Assembly: GCA_963777355.1 (NCBI GenBank)
Contig: CAVZQK010000031.1
Coordinates: 45,790-109,789, forward strand
DNA from: DATJHM01 sp963777355
GTDB lineage: Bacteria > Chloroflexota > Ktedonobacteria > Ktedonobacterales > Ktedonobacteraceae
Length of the DNA: 64,000 nt
Reading direction: 5' to 3'
How positions within the stretch are numbered: position 1 is the first letter of the stretch; every line of letters starts with the position of its first letter. The notes under the pieces were generated by a model. The model worked only from the letters and a program-made list of their open reading frames with translations. It did not search any database and was not told the DNA's origin. Both the position numbers and the translations under genes were made by a program. Below, piece by piece: positions 43,480 through 54,105 of this stretch.

Positions 43480-44854
43480 TCAGTCCCCGGCCGCCCAGGC
43501 ATGGCCGTGACCAGCCCGTCGTCGTAGGGCTCGGGTGCCGCCTCGCCCTCGTCGTCGTCGTGGAACTGCGCCGCCTCGGTGCTGCCCGAGAGCGCCGTGG
43601 TGGAGGAGCGGCCGGCGGAGATCGCCATCGCCACGGCGTCGAAATAGCCGACGCCGACCTCGCGCTGGTGGCGGGTCGCGGTATAGCCGTCCGGCCTCGG
43701 CGGCAAACTCGGCCTGCTGCAACTCCGAATACGCCGCCATGCCGCGCGCCCGGTAGTCCGTGAGCCAGCGTGAACATCGACAGGTTCAGGCTGTGGAACC
43801 CGGCCAGGGTCACGAACTGGAAGCGATAGCCCATGCGCGCGATGTCGCGCTGGAAGTCGGCGATCTGCTCGGGCGAGAGCTTGCGCGCCCAGTTGAAACT
43901 CGGCGAGCAGTTGTAGGCGAGCATCTTCCCCGGGAACTGGCGGTGGATGGCGTCGGCGAAGCGCTCGGCCTCCTCCAGGTCGGGGTCGCTGGTCTCCCAC
44001 CACAGCAGATCGGCATAGGGCGCGAAGGCCAGGCCGCGGGCGATCGCGTAATCCAGCCCGCGGCCGGGGCGGATGCGGCAGAAGCCTTCCGGCGTGCGCT
44101 CGCCGGTGATGAAGGGCCGGTCGCGCTCGTCCACGTCGGAGGTCAGGAGCTGCGCCGAATAGGCGTCGGTGCGGCAGAACAAGAGGGTTGAAACGCCCTC
44201 CACGTCGGCGGCGAGCCGGGCCGCGTTCAGCGTGCGGATATGCTGGCTGATCGGCACCAGCACCTTGCCGCCGAGATGGCCGCACTTCTTCTCGGACGCC
44301 AACTGGTCCTCGAAATGCACGCCCGCGGCGCCCGCCTCGATCATCGCCCGCATCAGCTCATAGGCGTTGAGCGGGCCGCCGAACCCGGCCTCGGCGTCGG
44401 CGACGATCGGCGCCATCCAGTGGGTGCGATCGCCCTCGCCCTCGCTCACCGCGATCTGGTCGGCGCGGCGCAACGCGGCGTTGATGCGGCGGATCACATT
44501 CGGGACGGAGTTCGACGGGATAAAGCGACTGGTCGGGATACATCTGCCCCGCCGTGTTGGCGTCGGCGGCGACCTGCCAGCCGGAGAGATAGATCGCCTT
44601 CAGCCCGGCCTTGACCTGTTGCAACGCCTGATTGCCGGTGAGCGCGCCGAGCGTGGGACGTAGGGCTCGGTCCTCAGCAGATGCCAGAGCCGCGCCGCGC
44701 CCATCTCGGCCATGGTGTGACGGATGCGGAAGGACCCGGCGAGCCGGGCCACGTCCTCTTGCGAGTAGTCGCGGAGGATGCCGGCAAATCGCTCCGGGTC
44801 GGACCCGGCGCCAAGTCCATCGGGGGCGAAATGGGTGTTCGGAGTGGGTTGCAT
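43480..44854 (-). pseudogene. aceA: Isocitrate lyase, frameshifted
   Basis: Glyoxylate-cycle enzyme splitting isocitrate into glyoxylate and succinate. Starts MQPTPNTHFAPDG; visible blocks are GNQALQQVKAGLKAIYLSGW, QVAADANTAGQMYPDQSLYP, the catalytic signature KKCGHLGGKVL, STLLFCRTDAYSAQLL, CSPSFNWARKL and, near the end, YFDAVAMAISAGRSSTTAL. The pieces lie in three frames, with shifts near 44,655, 44,520, 43,760 and 43,700. Repaired length is ~450 aa plus an acidic tail. Divergent from the regulator at 44,990, its probable controller. Many indels make error more likely than decay. Confidence 0.88.
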
Positions 44855-44989
44855 CGCGCTCTCCTTGGGACCGTGTTGCGTGAATATTTGACATTGCGGG
44901 TGCGAAGACCATCCTGTTCGTGCCAGTTTAGCGCCGAATGGCGTGTGCGGCTTCACCGCACGGGCGCTGAAATTGTAAAGGGTGTGAAG

Positions 44990-46381
44990 ATGGGGCGCGC
45001 GTTGATCGGCCGAACCATCCGCCGGCTGCGTTCCGAGAGGGGGTTGACGCAGCAGGCGCTGGCCGCCCGGCTCGGCATCTCGGCGAGCTACCTCAACCTG
45101 ATCGAGCACGACCAGCGCGCCGTCACCGCCAGCCTGCTCATCAAGCTCGGCGAAACGTTGCGCGTTGATCTGGCGGCGCTGTCGGGCACCGAGGAGCGAC
45201 AACTGGAGGCGAGCCTGCGCGAGACCTTCGCCGACCCGATGCTGGGCGCCGAGCCGGTAGCGGAGCCGGAGATCGCCGCCTGGTCGCCGCGGCCCCGAAT
45301 GCCGCGCGCGCGATCCTGGGGCTGTATCGCGGCTGGAGGGTCGCGCGCGAGGACGCCGGCGGCATCGCGCTGCCGTCCGGCCGGCGTCTTCTGCTGCCGA
45401 CCGAGGAGGTCCGCGACTTCTTCAACGACCGCGCGAACCACTTTCCCGAGCTGGAGGTCGCCGCCGAGGCGATCGCCGCCGATCTGGCGGTGAGCCCGCA
45501 TGAGATGAATCACGCGATCGCCGAGCGGCTGCGCCGCGTCCATCAGCTGAGCGTGGTCGTGCGCCCGCTCGATGGCGCGACCGCCGTTACGACAAGGCGG
45601 CGCGCAGCCTCACGCTGTCGGAATCGCTGCCACGCGAGAGCCGGGGATTTCAGATGGCGTTCCAGCTCGCGATGCTGGAGGCGCGCGAGGCCGTCGAGAC
45701 GGTGATCGCGGGCAGCCGGCCTGAGCAGCGCCGAAGCGGCGATGTTGGCACGGATCGGGCTGCTCAATTACGTCGCCGGCGCCTTGCTGATGCCCTACGA
45801 GCCGTTTCTGGAGGCCGCGCGGGCGGCGCGCCACGACATCGAGGCGCTGGCGGCGCGCTTCGGGGTCTCGTTCGAGCAGGTGGCGCATCGGCTGACGACG
45901 CTGCAGCGCCCCGGCGCGCGCGGCGTGCCGTTCTTCTTCCTGCGCGTCGATCCGGCCGGCAATGTCTCGAAGCAGTTCTCGGCCGCCGGCTTCCCGTTCG
46001 CCCGCTATGGCGGGTCGTGCCCGCGCTGGGTGGTCCATACCGCCTTCGCCCGCCCCGGCCTGCAGGTGCAGATCGCCGAACTGCCGGACGGCGCCGCCTT
46101 CCTGTGCTTCGCCCGCGCCATCGACCGCGCGCCCGCGCATTGGGGAGAGCCGCGCCCCACGCATGTCGTGGCGATGGGCTGCGGGCTCAGTCACGCCGCC
46201 GACGTGGTGTATGGCGACGGGCTCGATCTGGCGGGCGCCCGGGTCGGCATCGGCCTCGTCATGCCGCCTGTGCGACCGCCCCGACTGTCGCAGCCGCGCC
46301 TTTCCGCCGCTCGCGCACCGGCTGGCGCTGGACCCGATGACCAAGAGCGCAAGCCCATATCGGTTCGAGCGGGAGGGGTGA
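44990..46381 (+). pseudogene. XRE/IrrE-type short-chain-fatty-acyl regulator, frameshifted
   Basis: N-terminal XRE helix-turn-helix (GLTQQALAARLGISASYLNL, IEHDQRAVTASLLIKL), an ImmA/IrrE-like middle (HEMNHAIAERLRRVHQL; YVAGALLMPYEPFLEAARAA; RFGVSFEQVAHRLTTLQR) and the family-specific C-terminal domain (VPFFFLRVDPAGNVSKQF; CRLCDRPDCRSRAFPPL with a Cys cluster). The same architecture is found in RamB and MccR-type regulators of acetate and propionate use. Frames shift near 45,285, 45,590, 45,720 and 46,265. It is divergent from aceA (135 bp gap), so autoregulation and aceA control are likely. Repaired length ~460 aa. Confidence 0.82.
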
Positions 46382-46423
46382 TTTCAGGGAAGCGGGCGCC
46401 CGAAACCGCGTACGCAATCGGCT

Positions 46424-47060
46424 TTGCAGGCGGTTTTCGCCGCGCACAACAGCGCCAGCCGGGCGAGCCCCCCGCCGCCCGGGTCGCCGCCACCTAACTC
46501 GCCGCCAACCTCATCCACGATTACGCTCTCGGTGACGGACGGCGACGGCGACAACCAGGCGGTGCCCGTCATCACCGCCGGCACGCTGGCCTTCACCGGC
46601 ACGCTGGCCGGCACCGTCAACCAGCAGGTGAGCGGCGGGATCGACACGATCCTCGGCGACCGGCTCCATCACCAGCGAGACGCTGAGCTTCACCACTGGC
46701 GACGCCGACATCAATTTCCTCGGTACCCAGTCACGCACGGTGGACGGCGGTTCCGGAGATGACGTGGTGAGCGCGGCGGCGGGCCGGAACCGATTCGTGG
46801 CGGGAAGCGGGACGTTGGACGTGACCGGTGGGACCGGAGGCGACGCCTACGCTTTCCACAACGGCGACGGGCTGCTGAAGATCGAGGATTTCTCCGCCGG
46901 CAAAGGCGATACGCTCACCGTCGGCCGGGCACTGAAATCGTCGCTCCATGCCACGTCCGATGGTCATGGCGGCACGTTGCTCGGCTTCGGCACCGGCGGT
47001 GCGGCGATCGACATCGTCAACACGCCGAGTTTCTCGGTCAGCACAATTCATTTCCGCTGA
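46424..47060 (+). pseudogene. RTX/cadherin-like extracellular protein fragment, frameshifted
   Basis: A Pro-rich lead (SPPPPGSPPPNSPP) is followed by TITLSVTDGDGDNQAVPVIT, then after a shift near 46,665 by GSITSETLSFTTGDADINFL and the RTX-like Ca-binding stretch VDGGSGDDVVSAAAGRNRFV, FVAGSGTLDVTGGTGGDAYA and KIEDFSAGKGDTLTVG. Ends in a short beta segment (STIHFR). It resembles the C-terminal part of type I-secreted proteins; there is no obvious upstream body, so it may be a truncated gene. The start is arbitrary. Confidence 0.5.
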
Positions 47061-47065
47061 CGTGA

Positions 47066-48904
47066 CTACTCGATCCCGTAGCCGAGCCGCTCGATGGCCG
47101 GCTGCAGGATCGGGATCACCGGGGCGAGGTGCTTGAGATAGTTGCGATAGCGATAGCGAGACGTCTCGTATATCGGCTGACTGACCTGGGCGTAACTTGC
47201 GGTGCGCGCGTAGCGGAGATTTTTCTCGACGCGCAGGCACGCGGGATCGAACCGCTCGCCGAGAAGCGACAGCGCGGCGCGGAGATTGGCTTCCGGCCGG
47301 ACCACGAGATCCTCATAGCGAACCGGTAGATAGTTGAGGGCGATCTCGCGCCGGTAGTGCTCGACCAGCTCGAACACCAGCGCGTAATGCCGAGCGGCGG
47401 ACGCAAGTTCGGCAGCGCAGAAGAAGCCGTGCGTGAGATGATGGGTGAACACCGACAGCACGACATCGAGCGGATGCCGCAGCACCCGGATCAGCGGCGA
47501 ATCGGGAAACAGCAAGTGAATCAGGCCGAGATGCGTTTCATTGAGCGGCATCTTGTCGGTGAACCAACCGCTCGCACGCGGGAGGACGCCGAGCCGCGCG
47601 ACCCGGGCCATGTAGTCGTCCCGCAGCGACTGGAGACCATGATGATGATCGGCCATCCACAGTTCCGCGAGCGCGTCCGGATAGGGCAGCGGGCTGTCGA
47701 GAGAGCGCGGCAGCACGGCGGCGATGTCGCTGATGGCCGGCAACTCGTCGCCGGCGGTGATGCGCGGATGCGCCGATAGCATCTGTTCGAGCAAGGTGGT
47801 GCCGGAGCGCGGGAAGCCGAGAATGAACACCGGAAGCGGCGGCGCGGGCAGCGGCGGCGCACGGGGCAGCGTGCGCAGCCGGCCGGCGATGAAGAAGCGG
47901 CGCAGCCGCTCGGTCAGCAGCCGGGCGTCTTCGGCGAGGTAACTCGGCGCGCCCTGCTCCCGCGCCTTGCGCTTGCTTTCCGCGAACGCCGCGAACGCCT
48001 CGTCGTAGCGGGCGAGCCGGTCGAGCAGGATGCCTTTTTGGGACAGCTCGCTCGGTTCCAGCTCGCCGGCGGGATCGGAGCGGCTGATCCGGTCCAGGAC
48101 CGCGAGCCCTTGTTCGTCGCGCCGCATTCGCCCGAGCAGGGTTGCGCGCGCAAGCAGGAAGCGGCGATCGCCGGGATATTCCCGCTCGGCGCGGTCGAGA
48201 ATTTCGGCCGCCCGCTCAAGCTGCCGATCGGCTTCCTCCATCTGCGCCCAGCCGAGCAGCGTCTGGGCCACGTTCGGCGCGAGCGACACGGATTTGCGGT
48301 AGAGTTCGCGCGCCTCATCCATCCGGCTCTGGTTCTTGAAGTTCCAGGCGAGATTGGCGAGCAGGACCGGATCGCGCACGCCGGCAAGGTCAAGGACGCG
48401 CCGGTAGTGAAACTCTCCCAACTGCGGCCGCTGCGCCTCGGTGAGGATCATGCCGAGCAGGTTGTGCGCCTGCGGATTTTCGGGCGCGAGGCGGATGGCG
48501 TTGCGCGCCAGGGGTTCGGCCTCGGTCAGGCGCCCGGCTTGTAGCAGCAGCAGCGCAAGTTCGGTCGTGGCCCGGAAATCGTTCGGGTCCAGCCGGGTCA
48601 GCCGCCGCAGCAGCGCCTCGGCCGCCGTTGCCGGACCCCGCTCCTTGCGGATGTCGGCGAGGATTTGCAGGGCCGGCGCGTGCCCGGGCGCGGCCTCGAG
48701 CACGGCGACACAGAGACGGGCCGCCAGGTCGGCGCCGTCTTGCCGGCGCGCTCGGGTTGCCTGCTCGACGAGGCGGGCGGCCTCGGGGTGTTCGGCGGCG
48801 ATCGCCGCGTCCGCCAGGCCGCAGCATCGGTTCAGGCTCAAGCCGCTGCCGCAGGCGCATGGCGACGATGCGGCGATCTCCCCCGGCGCGGGGCCGTCGT
48901 TCAT
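47066..48904 (-). CDS. SEC-C/TPR-containing sulfotransferase
   Basis: Transfers sulfate from PAPS to a hydroxyl group of protein or glycan. Order: SEC-C zinc motif at the N terminus (PCACGSGLSLNRCCG), a TPR array (~40-330; RLDPNDFRATTELALLLLQA, RMDEARELYRKSVSLAPNV), then the sulfotransferase domain (~355-600) with the 5'-phosphosulfate loop FILGFPRSGTTLLEQML and the 3'-phosphate site RVLRHPLDVVLS. The frame is intact over 612 aa. Its start overlaps the stop of the beta-repeat gene by 4 bp, so that protein may be its substrate or partner. A Tyr-sulfating role is possible. Confidence 0.85.
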   Translation of the reverse strand: MNDGPAPGEIAASSPCACGSGLSLNRCCGLADAAIAAEHPEAARLVEQATRARRQDGADLAARLCVAVLEAAPGHAPALQILADIRKERGPATAAEALLRRLTRLDPNDFRATTELALLLLQAGRLTEAEPLARNAIRLAPENPQAHNLLGMILTEAQRPQLGEFHYRRVLDLAGVRDPVLLANLAWNFKNQSRMDEARELYRKSVSLAPNVAQTLLGWAQMEEADRQLERAAEILDRAEREYPGDRRFLLARATLLGRMRRDEQGLAVLDRISRSDPAGELEPSELSQKGILLDRLARYDEAFAAFAESKRKAREQGAPSYLAEDARLLTERLRRFFIAGRLRTLPRAPPLPAPPLPVFILGFPRSGTTLLEQMLSAHPRITAGDELPAISDIAAVLPRSLDSPLPYPDALAELWMADHHHGLQSLRDDYMARVARLGVLPRASGWFTDKMPLNETHLGLIHLLFPDSPLIRVLRHPLDVVLSVFTHHLTHGFFCAAELASAARHYALVFELVEHYRREIALNYLPVRYEDLVVRPEANLRAALSLLGERFDPACLRVEKNLRYARTASYAQVSQPIYETSRYRYRNYLKHLAPVIPILQPAIERLGYGIE

Positions 48905-51448
48905 GCACGCATGATGAGCGTGCCGGAGCCTCCGTCGCCGGAGGTCGTGAACATGCTTCCGCCGAGCGAGGAGTTCTGGAAGCTGAGACTGGCCGCCTGC
49001 TCGCTGCCATTGGCGATTTGCAGCACGCCGGTGCCGGAATTGTAGTTCAGCGACGCGCCGGTCGGGCCGAAGTTCTTCAAGTCGATCGTATCGCCCGCCG
49101 CGAAATCCTGAAGCTGCGGGCCGGCGTACGAGCTGGTGCCCACGTTGCTGCCGAACGAACCGAAGGCGTCGATGGCGAGATCGCTGGCACCCAGGAATGC
49201 GATCTGCAGGCTGATTTCGAGAGCCGCCGCGACCTCCAGGCTCGCGCTGCCGGTGAGCTGGAACACGCCTGTGCTTGCGGGATCGATGGTGGAGGACACG
49301 TCGAGCGATCCGGCGACGGCGATCGTGCCGTTGTCGGTGACGGTCGCGATGCTGTTGGCGCCGCTGGCCGTCCAGGCGCCGCCGCTATCGACGGCAACGG
49401 TGCCGAAATTGCCGAAGCCGAAGCTGTGGCCGCCTTGGCTGACGGTGCCGGAGCCGCCGGCCGCGCCGCTGATCGTTCCGGTGCCGCCGGCGAGTTCCAG
49501 CGCGTTGGAGGAGCTGGAGCCGCCGAGGACTTGACCGTTGAAGACGCCGCCGGAGTCGAGGATCACGCGGTTCGGTCCGCTGCCGCTGACGAACACCGCG
49601 TCGGAGCCGCCCGAGATCGTGCCGGCGTTGGTGATGGTGCCGCCGTTGCCGTAGATCGCCACGCCGACGCTGGAGCCGGAGATCACACCGCCCGTGTTGT
49701 TGGCTACGTTGCCGCCGGAAGTGAGGTCGACGCCGTAGGCGCCCGAGATGCTGCCCGAATTGGTGATTGTGCCCGCACCGCCCGTCGTGAAGATGCCGAA
49801 GCTGCCGGCCGAGATGATGCCGCCCGCCTGATTGGTGACCGCGCCGCCGGCTTCGATGTCGAGCCCTGCCGCGCCGGTCGCGGTGATCGACCCGGCGTTG
49901 ACGACCGTGCCGGATGCGCCGGCGATGAAGACCGCGGAGCCGGTGCCTGTCACCGAGGCGGAGCCGGTATTGGTGACCTGTCCGCCGCGCTCCAGTTCGA
50001 TGGCGTGATAGCCGGCGATCACGCTAGCGTTGGAGACCTGCGCGAAGGCGCCCGTCGCGAACACGCCCGCGCTTTGTCCAGTGATCGAACCGCCGCTCTG
50101 GTTCGACACCGTCCCGCCGTCGCCAAGATCGATCCCCGCGCCGCTCGCGGATGCCGCTGTGATGGTCGCGGCGTTGGTGATCGTGCCCGCGCCCAGGGAG
50201 CCGATGTAAATGCCGCTGCTGCCGCCCCGGAGCACGCCGCCCTTGTTGTTGGTGACGCTGCCGCCGCGGGTGATCTCGATGGCCGCATAGACCGAGGAGG
50301 TGATGGTGCTGGCGTTGGTCACCGCACCGGACCCCCCGGTAATGAACACGCCGAAGGAACTGCCGGAAATCGTTCCGGCATTGTTGGTGACGCTGCCGCC
50401 GGCTTCGAGATCGGCGCCTGCCGCCCCGCTCGCGCTGACGATGCCGGAATTGACGAGCTGGCCTGTCGCCCCGATGAAGAACACGCCGGCGGTGCTGCCC
50501 AGGATCACTCCGGTACTGGCGTTGTTCACGCCGCCGCCGTCCGACATCAGGATGCCGAAATGATTCGATCCGTTGAGCGTGCCGGCGTTTGAGACCGTGC
50601 CGGATCCTCCGGTGATGAACGCGGCGGCGCCCTGCCCGGATGCGGACACCGAGCCGCCGGCGTTGTTGCTGATTGTTCCACCTGCGAACAGCGCGATCCC
50701 GTCATCGACCGTGGCCTTGATGATGCCGGAATTGACCACGGTTCCGATGGCGCCCTGGATGATGACGCCGTCCTCGCCGCCCACGATGGCCTGGCTGTTG
50801 GTCACGGAGCCGCCGGCGCCCAGCGCGACGCCGTGACGCGCCGGCCGAGATGCTGCCGGCGTTGGTGACGGTACCCCGAGCGCCCGTGATATAGATCGCC
50901 GAACCAACGCCCGGACCGCCGCCCACCGTTCCCGACGCGGCGATCGAGCCGGTGCTGGTGTTGGTCACCGTGCCGCCCGCGCGCAGCGCCATGCCCTCCT
51001 TTCCCGACACCAAGCCGTTGTTGGTGACGAGGCCAAGGCCGGCGAGCGAGATGCCGTTGCCGCCGGGGGCCGTAACCGACCCGCTGTTCTGAATTGTCCA
51101 GGTGGTGCCCGCGCCGCCGTCGATGCCGTCCGCGGTGCCGGTCGAGGTGACCGCGCCGGTGGTGGTGATCGTGAGCGGCGTGTCGGTGGCGCGAAGAGTG
51201 ACCGGGCCGCTGATTCTTGTGCTGATCGTTCTTCCTGGCGAGGAAAGCCCCGCCGATGTGACCGCCGCCGGTGTGAGCGGCACCGCCGGCGTGATTGGCA
51301 CCGGCGATGCGGGTGGCGCCAGCAATGCGGATGACGGCAACGGTGGCGGTTTCGCCGACGATGCAGGTGCCACCGCAGATGCGGGCAGCTTCGGTTTTGG
51401 GGGAGGTGCCGGCGGAGAAGGTAGGATGGATGGCATCGTGCGCTCCAT
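48901..51448 (-). pseudogene. Beta-helix repeat (autotransporter passenger-like) protein, frameshifted
   Basis: A Pro/Ala-rich N terminus (SPPAPPPKPKLP) leads to ~15 repeats of about 40 residues such as GTVTNAGSI, GSVTNNAGTISGSSFGVFIT and GGTVSNQSGGSITGQSAGVF, each with alternating V-T-N steps typical of right-handed beta-helices. The C-terminal ~130 residues (GDTIDLKNFGPTGASLNYN) are of the adhesin-end type. No beta-barrel and no clear signal peptide, so the export route is open (possibly type I or V with a separate partner). One frame break near 50,835 joins two halves that read through smoothly. Coupled by ATGA to the sulfotransferase. Confidence 0.7.
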
Positions 51449-51597
51449 TACCGCGTCCGGGTGATTGCCCGATTACCCGGTGCGTTCTCCGCAAGAGACT
51501 ATCGGAAACGGCTCGCCTGAAGCGAGGTGACCTTTGGGACTAGTTCGTCGATGGTCGCGCCTCATCCTGGCCGACCAATCGATCAGGAGACGCCTGT

Positions 51598-52437
51598 TCA
51601 GCCGCGGCGCCGGCCCACTGCGCACCAGAACGGCGGCGCTTCGGAAAACCGGATCTCCTCGAGATCGGCTTGCCGCATCATCGTCTCGATCTCCGCACGC
51701 GAGAATCGCTGCTCAAGAGGTGTGCCGAAGCGATCGAACGAGTTGGTGCGCATGGTATAAAGCGGCTTGTCGCGTAACGAGCTGAGGGGCAGTCCTTCGG
51801 GGTTGCCGCCGGCTCGCTCGACCAGTGCGGCGAAGCGCGCGAGAGGCCAGTACACGGTGAACGCGAGGGCCTCGGTGACGAACCGCTTGGCGCCGAAAGG
51901 CAGCCGGCTTACGCCGCGGCGGATAAGGTCGGACCCGCGCCAGATCGCGCGGAACCAGGGCGGCCGCTGATCGAGCGCGTAGTAGAGATACAGCAGCAGC
52001 GGCGCGCCCGGCTTCAGGAGCCGCGCGCAAGCCTTGATGCCGGCAAGCGTGTCCGGTACGTGATGGAGAACCCCGATCGAGTAGCAGAAGTCGAGGCTTT
52101 CCGTCTCCAGCGGAATCGCATCCACGCTGGCGTGATGGAACTGGCAGTTCGCGTCCGTCGACAAATTCGCGCGGGCGACGTTCAAGGCCTCCCCGCTCGC
52201 ATCCAGGCAGTGCAGGGTGCCGACACGTGGCGCGACGTAGCGCGCCCACCTTCCGCTGCCGCAGCCGACATCCGCGCCAACCGCATTCGGCGGCAGGGTC
52301 TGCCAGGGAAAGATGCCGAAATATTCTTCGAAGCGGCCCCGCATGCTTTCCAGAGGGAGCAGCCGGTTCTGGTCGTATGTGGACCACTCCCGCCCGAACG
52401 ATTGGACCGTCGTTTTGTCAAGGTTCGCCGTGCTCAT
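51598..52437 (-). CDS. Class I SAM-dependent methyltransferase
   Basis: A Rossmann-type methyltransferase of 279 aa: motif I GADVGCGSGRWARYVAP, motif II LHCLDASGEAL, motif IV/V SLDFCYSIGVLHHVPDTLAGI and LLKPGAPLLLYLYY. The C-terminal part (ARFAALVERAGGNPEGLPL, FDRFGTPLEQRFSRAEIETM) is of the kind seen in sugar or lipid-linked saccharide methyltransferases. Its start overlaps the end of the secreted-protein gene by 20 bp. Likely modifies the polysaccharide made by the neighbouring genes. 149 bp separate it from the beta-repeat gene. Confidence 0.82.
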   Translation of the reverse strand: MSTANLDKTTVQSFGREWSTYDQNRLLPLESMRGRFEEYFGIFPWQTLPPNAVGADVGCGSGRWARYVAPRVGTLHCLDASGEALNVARANLSTDANCQFHHASVDAIPLETESLDFCYSIGVLHHVPDTLAGIKACARLLKPGAPLLLYLYYALDQRPPWFRAIWRGSDLIRRGVSRLPFGAKRFVTEALAFTVYWPLARFAALVERAGGNPEGLPLSSLRDKPLYTMRTNSFDRFGTPLEQRFSRAEIETMMRQADLEEIRFSEAPPFWCAVGRRRG

Positions 52438-53326
52438 CGCCTGCCCCCGATGCCATGAATTCCGAGAAGAACCGCCTTAGCCGCGAGACATTCTCGAGTT
52501 CGAGCGCGCTGTCTCCGCGCTGCGAACCCCAGCTGTACGTCATGTCGAGGATCGGGTTCGGCACCAGCGCCTGCCATCTGCGGATGATTGCGGACTCCTG
52601 CTCGGGCGTGGGGAGGATGTAGCGGGCGCCTGCATCGTCCTTCCACATCCCGCCGCCGAACGCCTGGTATTGCGGCACCAAACCGCTGCGTGGAATGCCG
52701 CTCGCTTGTGCGGCGGCGACGTATCTGTCGATCAGGGTGTAATCGCACCCGTCCCATTCGGCCCTGCACGGGTAGGCGGACAGGGCGAAAAGATCGATAT
52801 GGGAATGTTCCGGGCGGTAGCTTCCGCCGTAGGAAGGGTGCTTCGCATCACCAAGGTTCATCAGCACGACCAAGGTGCGCGCTGCGGGCATGCGCGCGTG
52901 CAGCCAGTCCGATTCCTCCCGGAGCTTCGCTTCCTCGCAGGGCGCCGAGAGCTTGCCGGCAAAAAGCTTCGGCCGCGGGTCGGGGTCGTCCATCAGGAAG
53001 AAGCCGAACACCCTGGAATTGCCGAGAAAGGGCGTGACGCGGTCGAGGAATTCCGGCGTGATCCCCTCGCACATGCCGACCCACACCAGCGCCCGCGCGC
53101 CATCGGGCAATGCGGCGAGACGCTTCGGGTCGGCGAGATCGGCCAGGTTGAAACCGATGCCGGCGGGCGTATACCGGCCGTCGCGGTCGAAATTGTCGTT
53201 GGGCGCGTAGTGCAGCTTCGGCATCGGGGCAGCGGCGGGCACGTCCGGCGCTGCCTGCGCGGCGATCAGGAACATTGCAGCGGCGGTCAGCGCGCCGAAC
53301 CGCCACACCATCGCGGAGACCCTCAT
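52418..53326 (-). CDS. Secreted hypothetical protein, glycosidase-like fold possible
   Basis: The signal peptide MRVSAMVWRFGALTAAAMFL, IAAQA precedes a ~275-residue mature part. Phrases such as ALVWVGMCEGITPEFLDRV, VFGFFLMDDPDPRP, RTLVVLMNLGD, IDLFALSAYPCRAEWDG and LVPQYQAFGGGMW follow a TIM-barrel-like alternation, as in several glycoside hydrolase-like families (DUF4434-type), with possible acidic residues at the barrel end. Not assigned. I start at the Met right before the signal; an ATG at 53371 is the alternative. Embedded in the polysaccharide operon, it may trim or bind the polymer. Confidence 0.65.
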   Translation of the reverse strand: MRVSAMVWRFGALTAAAMFLIAAQAAPDVPAAAPMPKLHYAPNDNFDRDGRYTPAGIGFNLADLADPKRLAALPDGARALVWVGMCEGITPEFLDRVTPFLGNSRVFGFFLMDDPDPRPKLFAGKLSAPCEEAKLREESDWLHARMPAARTLVVLMNLGDAKHPSYGGSYRPEHSHIDLFALSAYPCRAEWDGCDYTLIDRYVAAAQASGIPRSGLVPQYQAFGGGMWKDDAGARYILPTPEQESAIIRRWQALVPNPILDMTYSWGSQRGDSALELENVSRLRRFFSEFMASGAGDEHGEP

Positions 53327-53349
53327 TCCCAACGCCACCTTCGCGCTCC

Positions 53350-54105
53350 TCAATGCTGCCGAGACGGGCATAGCAGGCCCAGATAGTGCGAGCGAAACAC
53401 CGGCACCGAGGCAAGCAGTGGATACACCTGCTCGGTCATGCGTCCGAGGCGTCGATAGACGGGCGGCAGCAGCGTGATCTGCCGAAGCTCGATCCCGAAA
53501 TCCGGAAAAAGTTCTTGAATCCGCCGCCGCGTGAACGGGCGGACGTTCGGATTGCGCGGATTGCGGTATCGCATGTCGTACCAGATCACCGCGCCGTCCG
53601 GCTTGAGGACGCGGCGGATGGTGCGGGCGAGTTCGTGCGCGAAGCCGTCCGCCAGTATCGACGAGAACACGGTGAACACGGCAACGAGATCGAACGAGCC
53701 GTCCGCGAACCCGAACTGCTCGGCGGTTCCCTCGAGGAAGGTGAAGGCGGAGTGCGCTTCGCGCGCTGCGGCGATCCGGTGCGCGAGGATATCGACGCCG
53801 ATGAGGTTGCCGGCCGGGGTTCCCTGCTCATGAAACCACGCCAGCAAATCGCCACGGCCGCATCCGATGTCGAGCACGCGGCAGGCCGCGAGATCCTTGG
53901 GAAAGCACCGGCGAAGCAGCGCGCCCAAGGCGGCGTTGCGTTCGCGCAGGGAGACCCGGAAGCCGCGATTCCCCCTGTCGAGCGTTCCCTCCCACGTCGC
54001 GTATGCCGCCCGGATGCGGTCGACTTCGGCGCTGCTTTCCGCTGGCGTCTTGCCTTCCGGAGCCGCCGAGCCGAAGCGCACCTTCTCGATCACATGGTCA
54101 GCCAT
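53350..54105 (-). CDS. Class I SAM-dependent methyltransferase
   Basis: Motif I VLDIGCGRGDLLAWFHEQG, motif II LIGVDILAHRIAAA, LEGTAEQFGFADGSFDLVAV (motif IV region) and AVIWYDMRYRNPRNPNVRPF, similar to methyltransferases in O-antigen and EPS clusters. 251 aa from MADHVIEKV, where the reading overlaps the end of the polymerase gene by a few bases; a start at 54186 lies inside the upstream gene. The C terminus (VFRSHYLGLL) is hydrophobic. Likely modifies a sugar of the repeat unit or a lipid-linked intermediate. Confidence 0.82.
   Translation of the reverse strand: MADHVIEKVRFGSAAPEGKTPAESSAEVDRIRAAYATWEGTLDRGNRGFRVSLRERNAALGALLRRCFPKDLAACRVLDIGCGRGDLLAWFHEQGTPAGNLIGVDILAHRIAAAREAHSAFTFLEGTAEQFGFADGSFDLVAVFTVFSSILADGFAHELARTIRRVLKPDGAVIWYDMRYRNPRNPNVRPFTRRRIQELFPDFGIELRQITLLPPVYRRLGRMTEQVYPLLASVPVFRSHYLGLLCPSRQH

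Noticed and set aside
48628..50592. Long plus-strand open frame (654 aa) opposite the beta-helix gene
   Set aside because: Ala/Gly/Asp-rich shadow of a GC-rich gene on the other strand; no start site or family features.
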